IMG/VR virus record: IMGVR_UViG_3300033148_002931
Coordinates: 1 to 64,000 of that record
Direction: 5' to 3' (one strand)
DNA length: 64,000 nucleotides
Source of the DNA: a virus
In this document: piece after piece, positions 25,466-32,545 of the stretch
Position numbering within the stretch: position 1 is the stretch's first letter
How the letters are laid out: the number at the start of each line of letters is the position of its first letter
Notes under the pieces: model-generated
Database searches by the model: none
What the model saw: only the letters and a program-made list of their open reading frames with translations
What the model was told of the DNA's origin: nothing
Made by a program: the position numbers and the translations under genes

Positions 25466-25783
25466 CTATGCTACTAATGTTACGTTGACTGGTAGTACAG
25501 TCCAGTCGTCTAAATCATCACTGTTGACACTTGAAAATCCGTTATTAAGCCATGCCCCACCCGCGTATACTTCAGGATGATGTTTTTTATCAAATTCGAT
25601 AAACAATTCAAACAATTGATTATTGGTATATTCATTAATAGTAGGAAAGCCATTAACTGATTGAATATTATTCCATTCAGGATATACCATCTTATACAAC
25701 CCTATAATAATGTTTGATTGATGATCACTTTCCTGAAACAATAATTCTACTTTATTCTTATCTAATGCTACAGTTTTTAACAT
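25466..25783 (-). CDS. 105-residue protein, function unknown
   Basis: AAAGGTAAAATC precedes the ATG. Contains GGAWLNNGFSSVNSDDLDDW near residue 75. Bounded by hairpins on both sides. No family recognised. Confidence 0.6.
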   Translation of the reverse strand: MLKTVALDKNKVELLFQESDHQSNIIIGLYKMVYPEWNNIQSVNGFPTINEYTNNQLFELFIEFDKKHHPEVYAGGAWLNNGFSSVNSDDLDDWTVLPVNVTLVA

Positions 25784-25812
25784 GATTTTACCTTTCTTTT
25801 CTTATGATTAAT

Positions 25813-25877
25813 TTTACTCTTTTGAGTAAATTGAAAAATCTAATTGAAGTAGCATATCTTATCAGGATATGCTACTT
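25813..25877 (-). repeat. Two adjacent stem-loops
   Basis: AAGTAGCATATC pairs with GATATGCTACTT (12 bp, 25847-25877), and TTTACTC pairs with GAGTAAA (7 bp, 25813-25830). They lie between two minus-strand genes; the minus-strand sequence after the larger hairpin includes a short T-run. Confidence 0.55.
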
Positions 25878-25888
25878 GGATTAGATTA

Positions 25889-26047
25889 TTATCCCGATGA
25901 TACTAAATCAGGATAATAGTTATCCAACAGTATAGCCAATAGAATCGAATCTTTTCGGTTGTGGACTTCCTGATCAATAAAATTAATCAAATAATCCATA
26001 GAATAAAACGTCATTTCTTGTACTTGCGATAATACTTTTTCTATCAT
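25889..26047 (-). CDS. 52-residue protein, function unknown
   Basis: The ATG overlaps the end of the preceding gene by 4 bp. Helical, hydrophobic/acidic. The stop lies just before the 25.85-kb hairpins. Function unknown. Confidence 0.5.
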   Translation of the reverse strand: MIEKVLSQVQEMTFYSMDYLINFIDQEVHNRKDSILLAILLDNYYPDLVSSG

Positions 26048-26277
26048 ACTATCATCGCCTTTAACTCTTTTTTAACTTCCCTTGCTACTTCACCACGCCA
26101 ACCCCCCGCATTCGCTAAAAAGTATAATACAACTGATTTGGCAGAATCAAACATATAATGGTCTGTAATATCATCCAATTCTACCATTGCGTCAAGGTAA
26201 GGCTGTGCAGCGTAGTTAACATTCTTCCAATTATCGCGAATTTCAATCGCGATTTCCCATAGTTTGCGGTTTTTCAT
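26044..26277 (-). CDS. 77-residue protein, function unknown
   Basis: Coupled by ATGA to the upstream 45-residue gene and by 4 bp to the downstream one. GGWRGEVAREVKKELKAMIV at the C-terminus is helical. No family recognised. Confidence 0.55.
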   Translation of the reverse strand: MKNRKLWEIAIEIRDNWKNVNYAAQPYLDAMVELDDITDHYMFDSAKSVVLYFLANAGGWRGEVAREVKKELKAMIV

Positions 26278-26411
26278 GATTTTATCTTTCCTTTGTTGAT
26301 ATCCGATATGATTAATTTCCTTAACAGGGGGGATTGTATTTTCTTAGCGCGTTCAAGAGCCGCTTCCCGCTTTATCCAAGCTTCCCATTTTTTACTTGTC
26401 GTTCGTTCCAT
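26274..26411 (-). CDS. 45-residue basic protein
   Basis: Ends in ATGA overlap with the next start. Lys/Arg/Ala-rich helix (KKWEAWIKREAALERAKK). AAGGATGGTAAATT upstream. Could bind nucleic acid; not assignable. Confidence 0.5.
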   Translation of the reverse strand: MERTTSKKWEAWIKREAALERAKKIQSPLLRKLIISDINKGKIKS

Positions 26412-26438
26412 AATTTACCATCCTTTATATTGATTATT

Positions 26439-26505
26439 CTATCCCAGGTAGGATAGATTAATAAAAAAATTGGTATAATCCTATCCTGGTGTAGATAGGA
26501 TTATA
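26439..26505 (-). terminator. Stem-loop with T-run
   Basis: Twelve base pairs (26474-26485 with 26494-26505, 8-nt loop), followed on the minus strand by ATTTTTTTATT: a fair intrinsic terminator. A second hairpin, CTATCC/GGATAG, lies at 26439-26456. Confidence 0.65.
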
Positions 26506-26517
26506 TGGATTATTCTA

Positions 26518-26697
26518 TTAATTCGTGTATTCCGACAACCATCGAGCCGTTTCAGAATAAGTCAAAAATGGGCCGTCAATATATTCTATTGATGTGAATG
26601 GTTTATTTTCACCTTTACATTGGATAATTTGTGGGCCTAAAATTGAATTGCTATATTCAACTATGTAATATGCTTTGGTATTTTCTGGTATTTTCAT
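26518..26697 (-). CDS. 59-residue protein, function unknown
   Basis: AAGGATGAT precedes the ATG. Beta-like sequence ending WLSEYTN; stop lies 12 bp before the 26.5-kb stem-loop. No family recognised. Confidence 0.5.
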   Translation of the reverse strand: MKIPENTKAYYIVEYSNSILGPQIIQCKGENKPFTSIEYIDGPFLTYSETARWLSEYTN

Positions 26698-26765
26698 ATC
26701 ATCCTTCCTTAAGTTAATTTTATACTTATAACAAAAGTGTAAATTTTATACCGATACAATCTTGC

Positions 26766-26789
26766 TATACTTGTACCGATACAAGTATA
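26766..26789 (-). terminator. 10-bp stem, CCGA/TCGG tetraloop
   Basis: TATACTTGTA pairs with TACAAGTATA across a 4-nt loop, immediately after the stop at 26793. The loop word ACCGATACAA is repeated at about 26750. Confidence 0.6.
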
Positions 26790-26792
26790 CAG

Positions 26793-27023
26793 TTATCTTA
26801 TCTTATACGTGTCCATACCTTCACGTGATATTCCAGTGTGCTTAATTAATCCGCGGTATTCGCAATAATCTAAAAAGCTAGAATACTCATGCCAGTTTTT
26901 GTTTATGCCTGATGCTTTTTGATGATCGGATTTTAAAGACATCCCATCATAAGTGTAACCTTCTGCTAGCATAAATATACAATCTAACTTTTCTTGAGCC
27001 GTTAACTTGCGTTCTGTAGTCAT
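26793..27023 (-). CDS. 76-residue protein, function unknown
   Basis: AAAGGATAATTGAC precedes the ATG. The end (EYRGLIKHTGISREGMDTYKIR) resembles a small winged-helix-like tail. First gene after the 1.1-kb repeat island, so it may be transcribed from it. Confidence 0.5.
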   Translation of the reverse strand: MTTERKLTAQEKLDCIFMLAEGYTYDGMSLKSDHQKASGINKNWHEYSSFLDYCEYRGLIKHTGISREGMDTYKIR

Positions 27024-28138
27024 GTCAATTATCCTTTCAATACAATTTGGTTAACTTCTATATTTATTATAGCAAATTTCAGAAGTGATTGTATTAATCT
27101 AGCATTAAAATCAGATGAGAGTATTTTAATATAGCCTTACTTGTCAGACAACCTTTACATTTTATCGTTTCTTAGAGAGCGTGGTAACGCGCGTTACCTT
27201 TGATTTATCAATTATAGGTCATTTACTACCTATCCACTATTCTAATAATCTTTTACCATTATAAGTGACACCATAGTGTAGGTTATACAATAAGGATACC
27301 AGTCCCTGATAATAAACAAATGTAATATAAACAACAAATGTAGTATACATTATACATGGTATCATATGCTATTGGTTGTCACATATACTATGCATAATAA
27401 CATAAGCAATAGGTTGTCACTTATAATACATTGTGTATCATATCTATTATTGACAATCATTATCATTTAGCTATTGCGATTATATACTAGTACAATCACT
27501 TGCTACTACTACTATGTGCTATTGCGATTATATGCAATAAGATTAGATCGCTGGTATTGTTAGTACATTTGTTCTAATTATAATTATTAGCACACTTGTT
27601 CTAGTTCCTGGAACTAGAACACCAGAACGTTTGTTCTAATTATCCTACTTGTCAGACAACTACCAATTATTAGAATACTTGTTCTAATGTTACATGGTAT
27701 GTCAGAACATTTGTTCTAGACCAGCCGGTAGAACGTTTGTTCTAATCTTCCGGCTTCTAGTAGTAGAACGTTTGTTCTATTATCCCCATTGTTAGCACAT
27801 ATGTTCTAGTATTCTACCTACCATACCAACATTAACCCTACATTAATCTCACATTAGAATTAGATTAGAGCGCCCCCTACCACACTAGCATTAAAAGAAC
27901 ATTAATCTAAGATGAGAGTTTGGATAGAGTAACGCGGGAAGTGCGTGTATACTAACGCACCAGTATCCCTGAATTTTGTCTCGGAATTTTGATATTGCAG
28001 TTTTGGGATTATGTATATACAATCAATTTCTAAAATTTTGTTCCCATTTTTTCGTATTTATTTTATCTAAAACAGTATGTTTCTATTCTTACTTGCATTG
28101 CAGTATTGTTCATTTATATCACAACTAACAAGATTTCT
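27024..28138. other. 1.1-kb non-coding repeat island (candidate origin or control locus)
   Basis: No convincing gene on either strand. It holds eight 16-bp GTTCTA elements, two copies of ACTTGTCAGACAAC (27139-27152, 27647-27660), two of CTATTGCGATTATAT (27471-27485, 27529-27543), two of GGTTGTCAC (27374, 27412), a palindrome CTAGTTCCTGGAACTAG (27601-27617), an operator-like AAAACAGTATGTTTC (28069-28083) and two TTGCAGT words. Repeat density and lack of genes fit an origin or a multi-site regulatory locus. Confidence 0.65.
27561..27808 (+). repeat. Array of eight 16-bp elements, consensus TAGAACRTTTGTTCTA
   Basis: Copies start at 27561, 27588, 27623, 27671, 27703, 27729, 27764 and 27793. The right half GTTCTA is invariant; the left half varies (GAAC, GTAC, GCAC, GAAT), so all copies point the same way. 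The best copies contain GAAC-N4-GTTC, the core of LexA boxes of Gram-positive type. Spacing is irregular, unlike CRISPR. Confidence 0.75.
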
Positions 28139-28315
28139 TTATTGTTCAAATGGGAAATATGATGCAAATACATTTACATAACACAGAACCGCCATTATCC
28201 CTAACCCTATCTTTACAAATGGATTAGACACAATTTCTATAAGTGCAAAGGATATTAATGCAATACCCATTAACGTTATTCTTGATATTATTAGTGTTTT
28301 TCTTGTATTATTCAT
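28139..28315 (-). CDS. 58-residue two-pass membrane protein
   Basis: AAAGGAGAAATAATAAAA precedes the ATG. Basic N-terminus, hydrophobic segments at about 8-28 and 33-55. First gene on the other side of the repeat island. Function unknown. Confidence 0.5.
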   Translation of the reverse strand: MNNTRKTLIISRITLMGIALISFALIEIVSNPFVKIGLGIMAVLCYVNVFASYFPFEQ

Positions 28316-28334
28316 TTTTATTATTTCTCCTTTT

Positions 28335-28547
28335 CTATATATTTAATCTTAGTTGTCGTTTGGCATATTCAATTCGTTTTCTAGCAAATTCCAAGTTTCT
28401 CTCATATTCCTCTCTATCATCATAAGCATTGTGTATCACTATTGATACGCCATTCTCTACAATAATACGCGGGCCGCAGTGACATTCAGTTCCATCTTCA
28501 TTGTGTTCAAACCAATCATTAAGTGGCACTACATGAATTATTTTCAT
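28335..28547 (-). CDS. 70-residue protein, function unknown
   Basis: Overlaps the end of the interrupted frame upstream. CHCG near residue 23 and a basic helical C-terminus (ERNLEFARKRIEYAKRQLRLNI). Function unknown. Confidence 0.55.
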   Translation of the reverse strand: MKIIHVVPLNDWFEHNEDGTECHCGPRIIVENGVSIVIHNAYDDREEYERNLEFARKRIEYAKRQLRLNI

Positions 28548-28755
28548 CCGGAACTTCTGGTGGTACTATCTCACACACAATAACACAATCTTTATCCCAA
28601 TCTCTATTGCGAATAATTTCATCACTACCTATTACCATCACGATATTGCCATCATCCCACATTTCACAACGCAAAACATTAAATCCTCCAAATTTTTTGC
28701 TATAAGTATAATATCAATAAAATTTCTCAATTTCTAAATCATCAAACGCCATCAT
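28519..28755 (-). pseudogene. Small gene interrupted by one in-frame TGA
   Basis: From ATGATG at 28755, a 79-codon frame reads MMAFDDLEIEKFY, then TGA (28714-28716), then continues YYTYSKKFGGFN and on to a stop at 28519. AAGGA precedes the start. A GGAGG after the TGA could also drive a TTG or ATG restart. Either a recent nonsense mutation, readthrough or two tiny genes. Confidence 0.5.
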
Positions 28756-28782
28756 ATTTTTATATTCCTTATATTTTAACTA

Positions 28783-28986
28783 TTAAGTATTCTTTAACGG
28801 TTGATCTTCCAAATTATCTCTCATGCGAATTAATTTGTCTCTTAGTTGTTCAGTGGATACCAAGTAATTAGTTATTGTTTTACTCCACTTCAGCTAGTTA
28901 CCCATATCAACTTCCTTTAATTCACTAATTACACTGTTCTGAGACCCGATAAGCATTAAATATTCTTTTTTAGTTAGTTGTTCCAT
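28783..28986 (-). pseudogene. Small gene interrupted by one in-frame TAG
   Basis: A 68-codon frame starts MEQLTKKEYLMLIG, meets TAG at 28894-28896 after EVDMGN, and continues LKWSKTITNYLVSTEQL to a stop at 28783. Charged helical composition is similar on both sides of the stop. It lies next to another interrupted gene; both neighbours beyond are intact. Confidence 0.45.
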
Positions 28987-28993
28987 TATTTAT

Positions 28994-29167
28994 TTATTCT
29001 TCTGTTACCTCTAATCTTACTTGTTCAAGAAACGCTTGTATATCTTTTAGGTCTTGAAGATGATCCCATTCCCCTTTTGTATAACGACCTCCAAGATTAT
29101 ATTTTTGTACTTCTTTGTTTATATAATTAGCTATTATAACTAATTGCTTATTAGTCAACTTTCTCAT
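28994..29167 (-). CDS. 57-residue protein, function unknown
   Basis: AAAGGAGAAAAAAC precedes the ATG. Helical, with NLGGRYTKGEWDHLQDLKDI in the middle. Overlaps the upstream gene end by 17 bp. Function unknown. Confidence 0.55.
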   Translation of the reverse strand: MRKLTNKQLVIIANYINKEVQKYNLGGRYTKGEWDHLQDLKDIQAFLEQVRLEVTEE

Positions 29168-29432
29168 TTTGTTTTTTCTCCTTTTCTAGTTTTATTTCAT
29201 TATAATCTATTGTTTTTATCTTGTCATAAATTAATACTTCTTTATCCAAACAGTCTATCATCCATTTTAGAGATTGGCGCAATTCTTCTACACTTTCACA
29301 TTGAATATTTCTAGGTTCTTCTGTATAAGACCAGATTAAGTCATCATCGTTATAATATACCTCATAGATACCATACAGAACTTTATCATGTGGGTAAATT
29401 CTCTTTATTACTCTATGATTCCAATATGACAT
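29151..29432 (-). CDS. 93-residue protein, function unknown
   Basis: Start at 29432 (GAGG 7 bp upstream). N-terminal YWNHRVIKR...YGIYEVYYNDD resembles a small family common in phages (short beta-sheet with W/Y). C-terminus Lys/Glu-rich. Function unknown. Confidence 0.6.
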   Translation of the reverse strand: MSYWNHRVIKRIYPHDKVLYGIYEVYYNDDDLIWSYTEEPRNIQCESVEELRQSLKWMIDCLDKEVLIYDKIKTIDYNEIKLEKEKKQNEKVD

Positions 29433-29685
29433 CTTCAACCTCTGATTTTAATTTGAAATATTCCTCACTTAATTTATCATATTTACCTAATATCTCTATT
29501 ATCTTTAATCCTAATTCTTCTTCGATTGGACGTGTATTATATGATTTAATCATATCTTTCCGCGCTGGTGCGGCTAAATAAAAATCTATAATCACTCCAC
29601 AATGACTACATTCTATTGTTTTATAAAACATATCGTTTTCATTATGTTCAGCACCACAAAAAGGGCATTGTTTTAATTTATTCAT
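29413..29685 (-). CDS. Lar-like restriction-alleviation zinc ribbon
   Basis: 90 residues: LKQCPFCGAEH near residue 4, CSHCG near residue 27, and KSYNTRP near residue 48, the CPFCG...C..CG...WN-x-R layout of Lar family proteins, followed by a coiled-coil-like tail. Lar proteins modulate type I restriction. Function here is by motif only. Confidence 0.65.
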   Translation of the reverse strand: MNKLKQCPFCGAEHNENDMFYKTIECSHCGVIIDFYLAAPARKDMIKSYNTRPIEEELGLKIIEILGKYDKLSEEYFKLKSEVEDVILES

Positions 29686-29879
29686 TATCTATCCTTATCC
29701 ATCCAATGATAGTCTGTATGGTTAGAATGCAATGAAGTTTTATACCAATCAGGACAACTTATTTTTACCCAAATAAGCTGGCTGTTAGAAATAGCAACCT
29801 CTTCTCGTATTAATTGTTTGCCGCATACCTCACAATATTTTGGTTTATTATCTAATTTATATAACAACTTATCAAACAT
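29685..29879 (-). CDS. Small zinc-finger protein
   Basis: 64 residues with CEVCGKQL near residue 17; a later Cys and His residues could complete a site. Stop overlaps the next start. Function unknown. Confidence 0.55.
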   Translation of the reverse strand: MFDKLLYKLDNKPKYCEVCGKQLIREEVAISNSQLIWVKISCPDWYKTSLHSNHTDYHWMDKDR

Positions 29880-29881
29880 GA

Positions 29882-29995
29882 TTATCTACTTTCCCAATGT
29901 ATATTAAACATTGTATACATTGCATATCCTAACACACCCAGCACGGCTAATATCAGTATTATTATAATAAATATTATTATTCTACATATTTTCAT
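29882..29995 (-). CDS. 37-residue membrane miniprotein
   Basis: Basic N-terminus (MKICR), one Ile/Leu-rich membrane helix, polar C-terminus (NIHWESR). Ends 3 bp before the next start. Function unknown. Confidence 0.4.
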   Translation of the reverse strand: MKICRIIIFIIIILILAVLGVLGYAMYTMFNIHWESR

Positions 29996-30006
29996 TTATT
30001 TTCTCT

Positions 30007-30021
30007 AAAACAGACTGTTTC
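30007..30021. promoter_or_regulatory. Operator-like palindrome AAAACAG-A-CTGTTTC
   Basis: Six of seven arm positions pair. It lies just upstream of the 37-residue membrane gene and is preceded by TTCTCT, matching the 20.5 and 35.5-kb context in plus orientation. Confidence 0.5.
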
Positions 30022-30086
30022 TGCATTATTCTGAGTTATTATGTGTATATTGAATACGTTTTGTATCCATAATGCATTTATTTTCC

Positions 30087-30185
30087 TTATTTATTTTTGA
30101 TTTTATTCTCTACCTTTGCGGTTAGAAATATACCCATTATCCAGAGAGTTCCTATTATTATTCCAAATATTGCTAAGTCTTCCAT
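30087..30185 (-). CDS. 32-residue membrane miniprotein
   Basis: AAAGGAGAATGAATA precedes the ATG. One hydrophobic helix (LAIFGIIIGTLWIMGIFL) and a Lys-rich end. Function unknown. Confidence 0.45.
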   Translation of the reverse strand: MEDLAIFGIIIGTLWIMGIFLTAKVENKIKNK

Positions 30186-30208
30186 TATTCATTCTCCTTT
30201 CGTTTCTG

Positions 30209-30841
30209 TCAACTATTCTTATCAAAAGCATCAAGCAATTTGAATTCGTGTACCCAAACCCAGGGGTTATTAAACCAACTAAAACCGCGCTTTGCATAAA
30301 TACCATCCCATAGACTGATGAACTTGTCTATCAATAACCAATCATCTGTGTTAGCTGTTAGCGAATTGTGATTCTCTTGCTTTATTCCTTCTGCCACAAT
30401 GTCAGCATAAGATATACTATGTAATGGCTCAAACCGTACATTCGTTATTTCAATTCTAGTTCTAATCGCGTCTTTCGTCATGTAAATAGATGGTCGCCAC
30501 TTTGGGGCGTCTGGGTTTCCTTTCGCATTTTCTTCTTCCCATTCTGCGGGATAAGGTGCTAGAGTATCAGCATAGTATTCAATATGATCTTCCCCTCCAT
30601 ATTGAGCATCCATTATATAAGCATGACGTTCTCGGATGTTTTTTATAGCTCCAACCTCTCCGTATGGGGATTGTATTCCTCCTCGTCCAAGAGGATAGCC
30701 TCCATAAGTTTTTATCTGTTTTTCGGTATCCCATCGTATATTACCTGTTTCTAATTGTGGGATCATTGGATGTCGAGTTTGTGTTTTACGTCCCGCACGC
30801 AATGCTATTATCATTTCGGTATTGAATAAAAATTCTTTCAT
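30209..30841 (-). CDS. ASCH-domain-like phage protein
   Basis: 210 residues. LFNTEMIIALRAGRKTQTRH at the N-terminus, PYGEVG...RERHA in the middle, KWRPSIYM near residue 114 and a C-terminal LWDGIYAKRG...NPWVWVHEF match a family widespread in phages that includes an ASCH-type (PUA-like) fold. ASCH domains are thought to bind RNA or modified nucleotides. AGGAG lies upstream. The molecular role is not established. Confidence 0.7.
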   Translation of the reverse strand: MKEFLFNTEMIIALRAGRKTQTRHPMIPQLETGNIRWDTEKQIKTYGGYPLGRGGIQSPYGEVGAIKNIRERHAYIMDAQYGGEDHIEYYADTLAPYPAEWEEENAKGNPDAPKWRPSIYMTKDAIRTRIEITNVRFEPLHSISYADIVAEGIKQENHNSLTANTDDWLLIDKFISLWDGIYAKRGFSWFNNPWVWVHEFKLLDAFDKNS

Positions 30842-30844
30842 TAT

Positions 30845-31063
30845 TCATTCTCCTTTTTCATCATATATTACTTCTTCTACACAACCACTGTTTATTCTAG
30901 CTTTTATCTCTCCGGCAAAGATAACTGCAAACCATAATACAGTCTTTTCATAATAAGGCACAATTTCATCAATTGTTGGATTTACTGTATTTACTATACC
31001 CCGCGTCAATATCAAACGATGTATTTTTCTATTATCTGCTATCATTGTTATTGTTGTTGTCAT
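30845..31063 (-). CDS. 72-residue protein, function unknown
   Basis: AAAGGAGAATGAAC precedes the ATG. First gene downstream of the 31.1-kb promoter. Mid-section hydrophobic (TVLWFAVIFAGEI). Function unknown. Confidence 0.55.
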   Translation of the reverse strand: MTTTITMIADNRKIHRLILTRGIVNTVNPTIDEIVPYYEKTVLWFAVIFAGEIKARINSGCVEEVIYDEKGE

Positions 31064-31084
31064 TGTTCATTCTCCTTTTCATTA

Positions 31085-31130
31085 TCATATCATAGAATAT
31101 GTTATTTTACATTAGAGAATTATGAGAATT
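31085..31130 (-). promoter_or_regulatory. Minus-strand promoter, degenerate operator
   Basis: Minus strand reads TTCTCATAATTCTCTAATGTAAAA, a degenerate ATAACATATTCT in place of the palindrome, then TATGATA as the -10. The outer blocks match the 20.5-kb promoter while the operator has decayed, which may remove its control. Confidence 0.55.
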
Positions 31131-31424
31131 TTATTTCCGTGGTAGTGATTGATACATTCTTAGCCAACCTTCATTTCCTCCTTTCCCATGATTATCAATT
31201 CTATTGATTAAATATGACGCATCACGCACTAACATTTTAGCGCACATGGCGATTGTTTGACGCTCTTCTTCAGTAAAATGTTTACATATTACTTTAGCGC
31301 CTAAAGAGTATATCATATTGCTCATATTCTCTGTATCTTCTATAAAGTAATCAATCCATATCTCCTCTTTACTTTTGTCAAAATCATTTCCATCATTTGC
31401 AAGCTCGAATTCATTTATATTCAT
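31131..31424 (-). CDS. 97-residue protein, function unknown
   Basis: AAAGGAAATAAAAA precedes the ATG. Acidic N-terminus, helical centre (EEERQTIAMCAKMLVRDASYLINRI). It directly follows the 31.46-kb palindrome. Function unknown. Confidence 0.55.
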   Translation of the reverse strand: MNINEFELANDGNDFDKSKEEIWIDYFIEDTENMSNMIYSLGAKVICKHFTEEERQTIAMCAKMLVRDASYLINRIDNHGKGGNEGWLRMYQSLPRK

Positions 31425-31449
31425 TTTTTATTTCCTTTTCAATTAATAC

Positions 31450-31469
31450 AATTGGTTATATAACCAATT
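31450..31469. repeat. 20-bp perfect palindrome
   Basis: AATTGGTTATATAACCAATT, followed by a half copy TTTGGTTGGTT. It lies between two minus-strand genes and could be an operator or a hairpin. Confidence 0.5.
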
Positions 31470-31511
31470 TGGTTGGTTTCAACTATCTTGATTGAATATC
31501 ACATTTTCAAC

Positions 31512-31727
31512 CTATTTATTTGCTAATTCTTTCCATATTTCTTTATATTCTTCTAAGATTTTTGTAGCCGATTTATTCCAAGCAGAACTACAAGCATAAG
31601 AAATATTACACCATCCCCAATTACAAATAGGGCAATGAACATTCTGACCATAATCATAAGAAATCATCTTTGTCTTTTTATGCGGAGGTAATCCGTCTAT
31701 TCCACCATTACAATAGTATTTAATCAT
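31512..31727 (-). CDS. 71-residue Cys-containing protein
   Basis: Start at 31727 (GGAAAAGG upstream, inside the end of the previous gene). CPICNWGWCN near residue 32 suggests a metal site. Function unknown. Confidence 0.55.
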   Translation of the reverse strand: MIKYYCNGGIDGLPPHKKTKMISYDYGQNVHCPICNWGWCNISYACSSAWNKSATKILEEYKEIWKELANK

Positions 31728-32130
31728 TAGGCCTTTTCCTGTAACATTCTTTAGAACATCTAGCATCACCAGGACGCACAACTACCATCTCGGCTCCACA
31801 TTTGGGACAATATTTATCCCAATAATTGCCAAATCCATCTGTAAGATATCCCATCGCTTCTAATTCATCATCAGTGGGGAAACCATATTGAGATTGCGAT
31901 CCTCTTTTTTGATATTGGAGCATTTTTATAACATTCTTATCTATATTATTGCTTAGTTTAGCCGTTTCCATCGCGCTAAATAATGTGACAAAAAACAGAA
32001 ACAGCCCAGCAAAAATGAATACACCAATAGTTATAACTTGCGTCCAAGTCATAATTGTGTATCCTCTTAACATTATACATATTGGAAAATCAAATATAAG
32101 AGCGAAAAATATAGATTGTCTAATTATCAT
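31720..32130 (-). CDS. Membrane protein with C-terminal zinc ribbon
   Basis: 136 residues. Two hydrophobic N-terminal segments (about 4-21 and 27-52), then a soluble part with CPKCGAEM near residue 108 and CSKEC near 126. Start at 32130 follows AAAGAAAATAAATA; an internal ATG at 32052 with AGGA is an alternative giving one membrane segment. Function unknown. Confidence 0.6.
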   Translation of the reverse strand: MIIRQSIFFALIFDFPICIMLRGYTIMTWTQVITIGVFIFAGLFLFFVTLFSAMETAKLSNNIDKNVIKMLQYQKRGSQSQYGFPTDDELEAMGYLTDGFGNYWDKYCPKCGAEMVVVRPGDARCSKECYRKRPND

Positions 32131-32142
32131 TATTTATTTTCT

Positions 32143-32406
32143 TTACCACACAATATTATCTCTTTTTACTTTGTTATATTCAATGATTTCGTAAAGTATT
32201 TTGTCCATCAAGGCTCTATTTGATTCCCAACTGATCTCATCTGTGTGATCTAGGGCAATCTCGCACAGAACAAGAATTCTTTCCAGTTCTCTTTGTGTGA
32301 ATTGCTTTGACCTTTCGTCTGCATTTTGTTGCAATACGCGAACGACATCATATACAAGAGCATGTGACCCCTCTATAAACTTTCTTATTGCTTGTTCCCT
32401 TTTCAT
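32143..32406 (-). CDS. 87-residue helical protein
   Basis: Start at 32406, 8 bp after AAGGAG. Charged helices (ERSKQFTQRELERILVLCEIAL). It is the first gene after the terminator hairpin at 32.5 kb. Function unknown. Confidence 0.6.
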   Translation of the reverse strand: MKREQAIRKFIEGSHALVYDVVRVLQQNADERSKQFTQRELERILVLCEIALDHTDEISWESNRALMDKILYEIIEYNKVKRDNIVW

Positions 32407-32456
32407 TTCTTTATCTCCTTTTGTCTTAATATTACTCCACTTACTCAAAACTGGTG

Positions 32457-32545
32457 TATAATATACTCAATCCATTAGTGGAGATGAATGCCCACTGGGT
32501 ATCGAAAAGCCAGAGTCGCCACGCGTCGCTGGCTTTTTTATTACT
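32457..32545 (+). ncRNA. Candidate small plus-strand RNA with own -10 and terminator
   Basis: TATAAT at 32457-32462 (preceded by TGGTG) is followed about 40 bp later by a stem, AAAAGCCAG/CTGGCTTTT, and a six-T run. This would give an RNA of about 75 nt on the plus strand inside a minus-strand gene region. A 76-codon plus frame crosses it but reads through the hairpin and looks spurious. Confidence 0.4.
32505..32538. terminator. Bidirectional intrinsic terminator
   Basis: Nine-bp stem with T-rich ends on both strands (TTTTTT on plus, TTTT on minus). It would end the minus-strand tRNA-like transcript and the candidate plus-strand RNA. Confidence 0.7.

Noticed and set aside
27561-27808. CRISPR array
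   Set aside because: Repeats are only 16 bp, degenerate, and spaced irregularly (26-48 bp apart); no cas genes are nearby.
28519-28986. Genome-wide stop-codon reassignment
   Set aside because: TGA, TAG and TAA all end well-supported genes elsewhere in the window (for example recA ends TGA), and no long genes carry internal stops.
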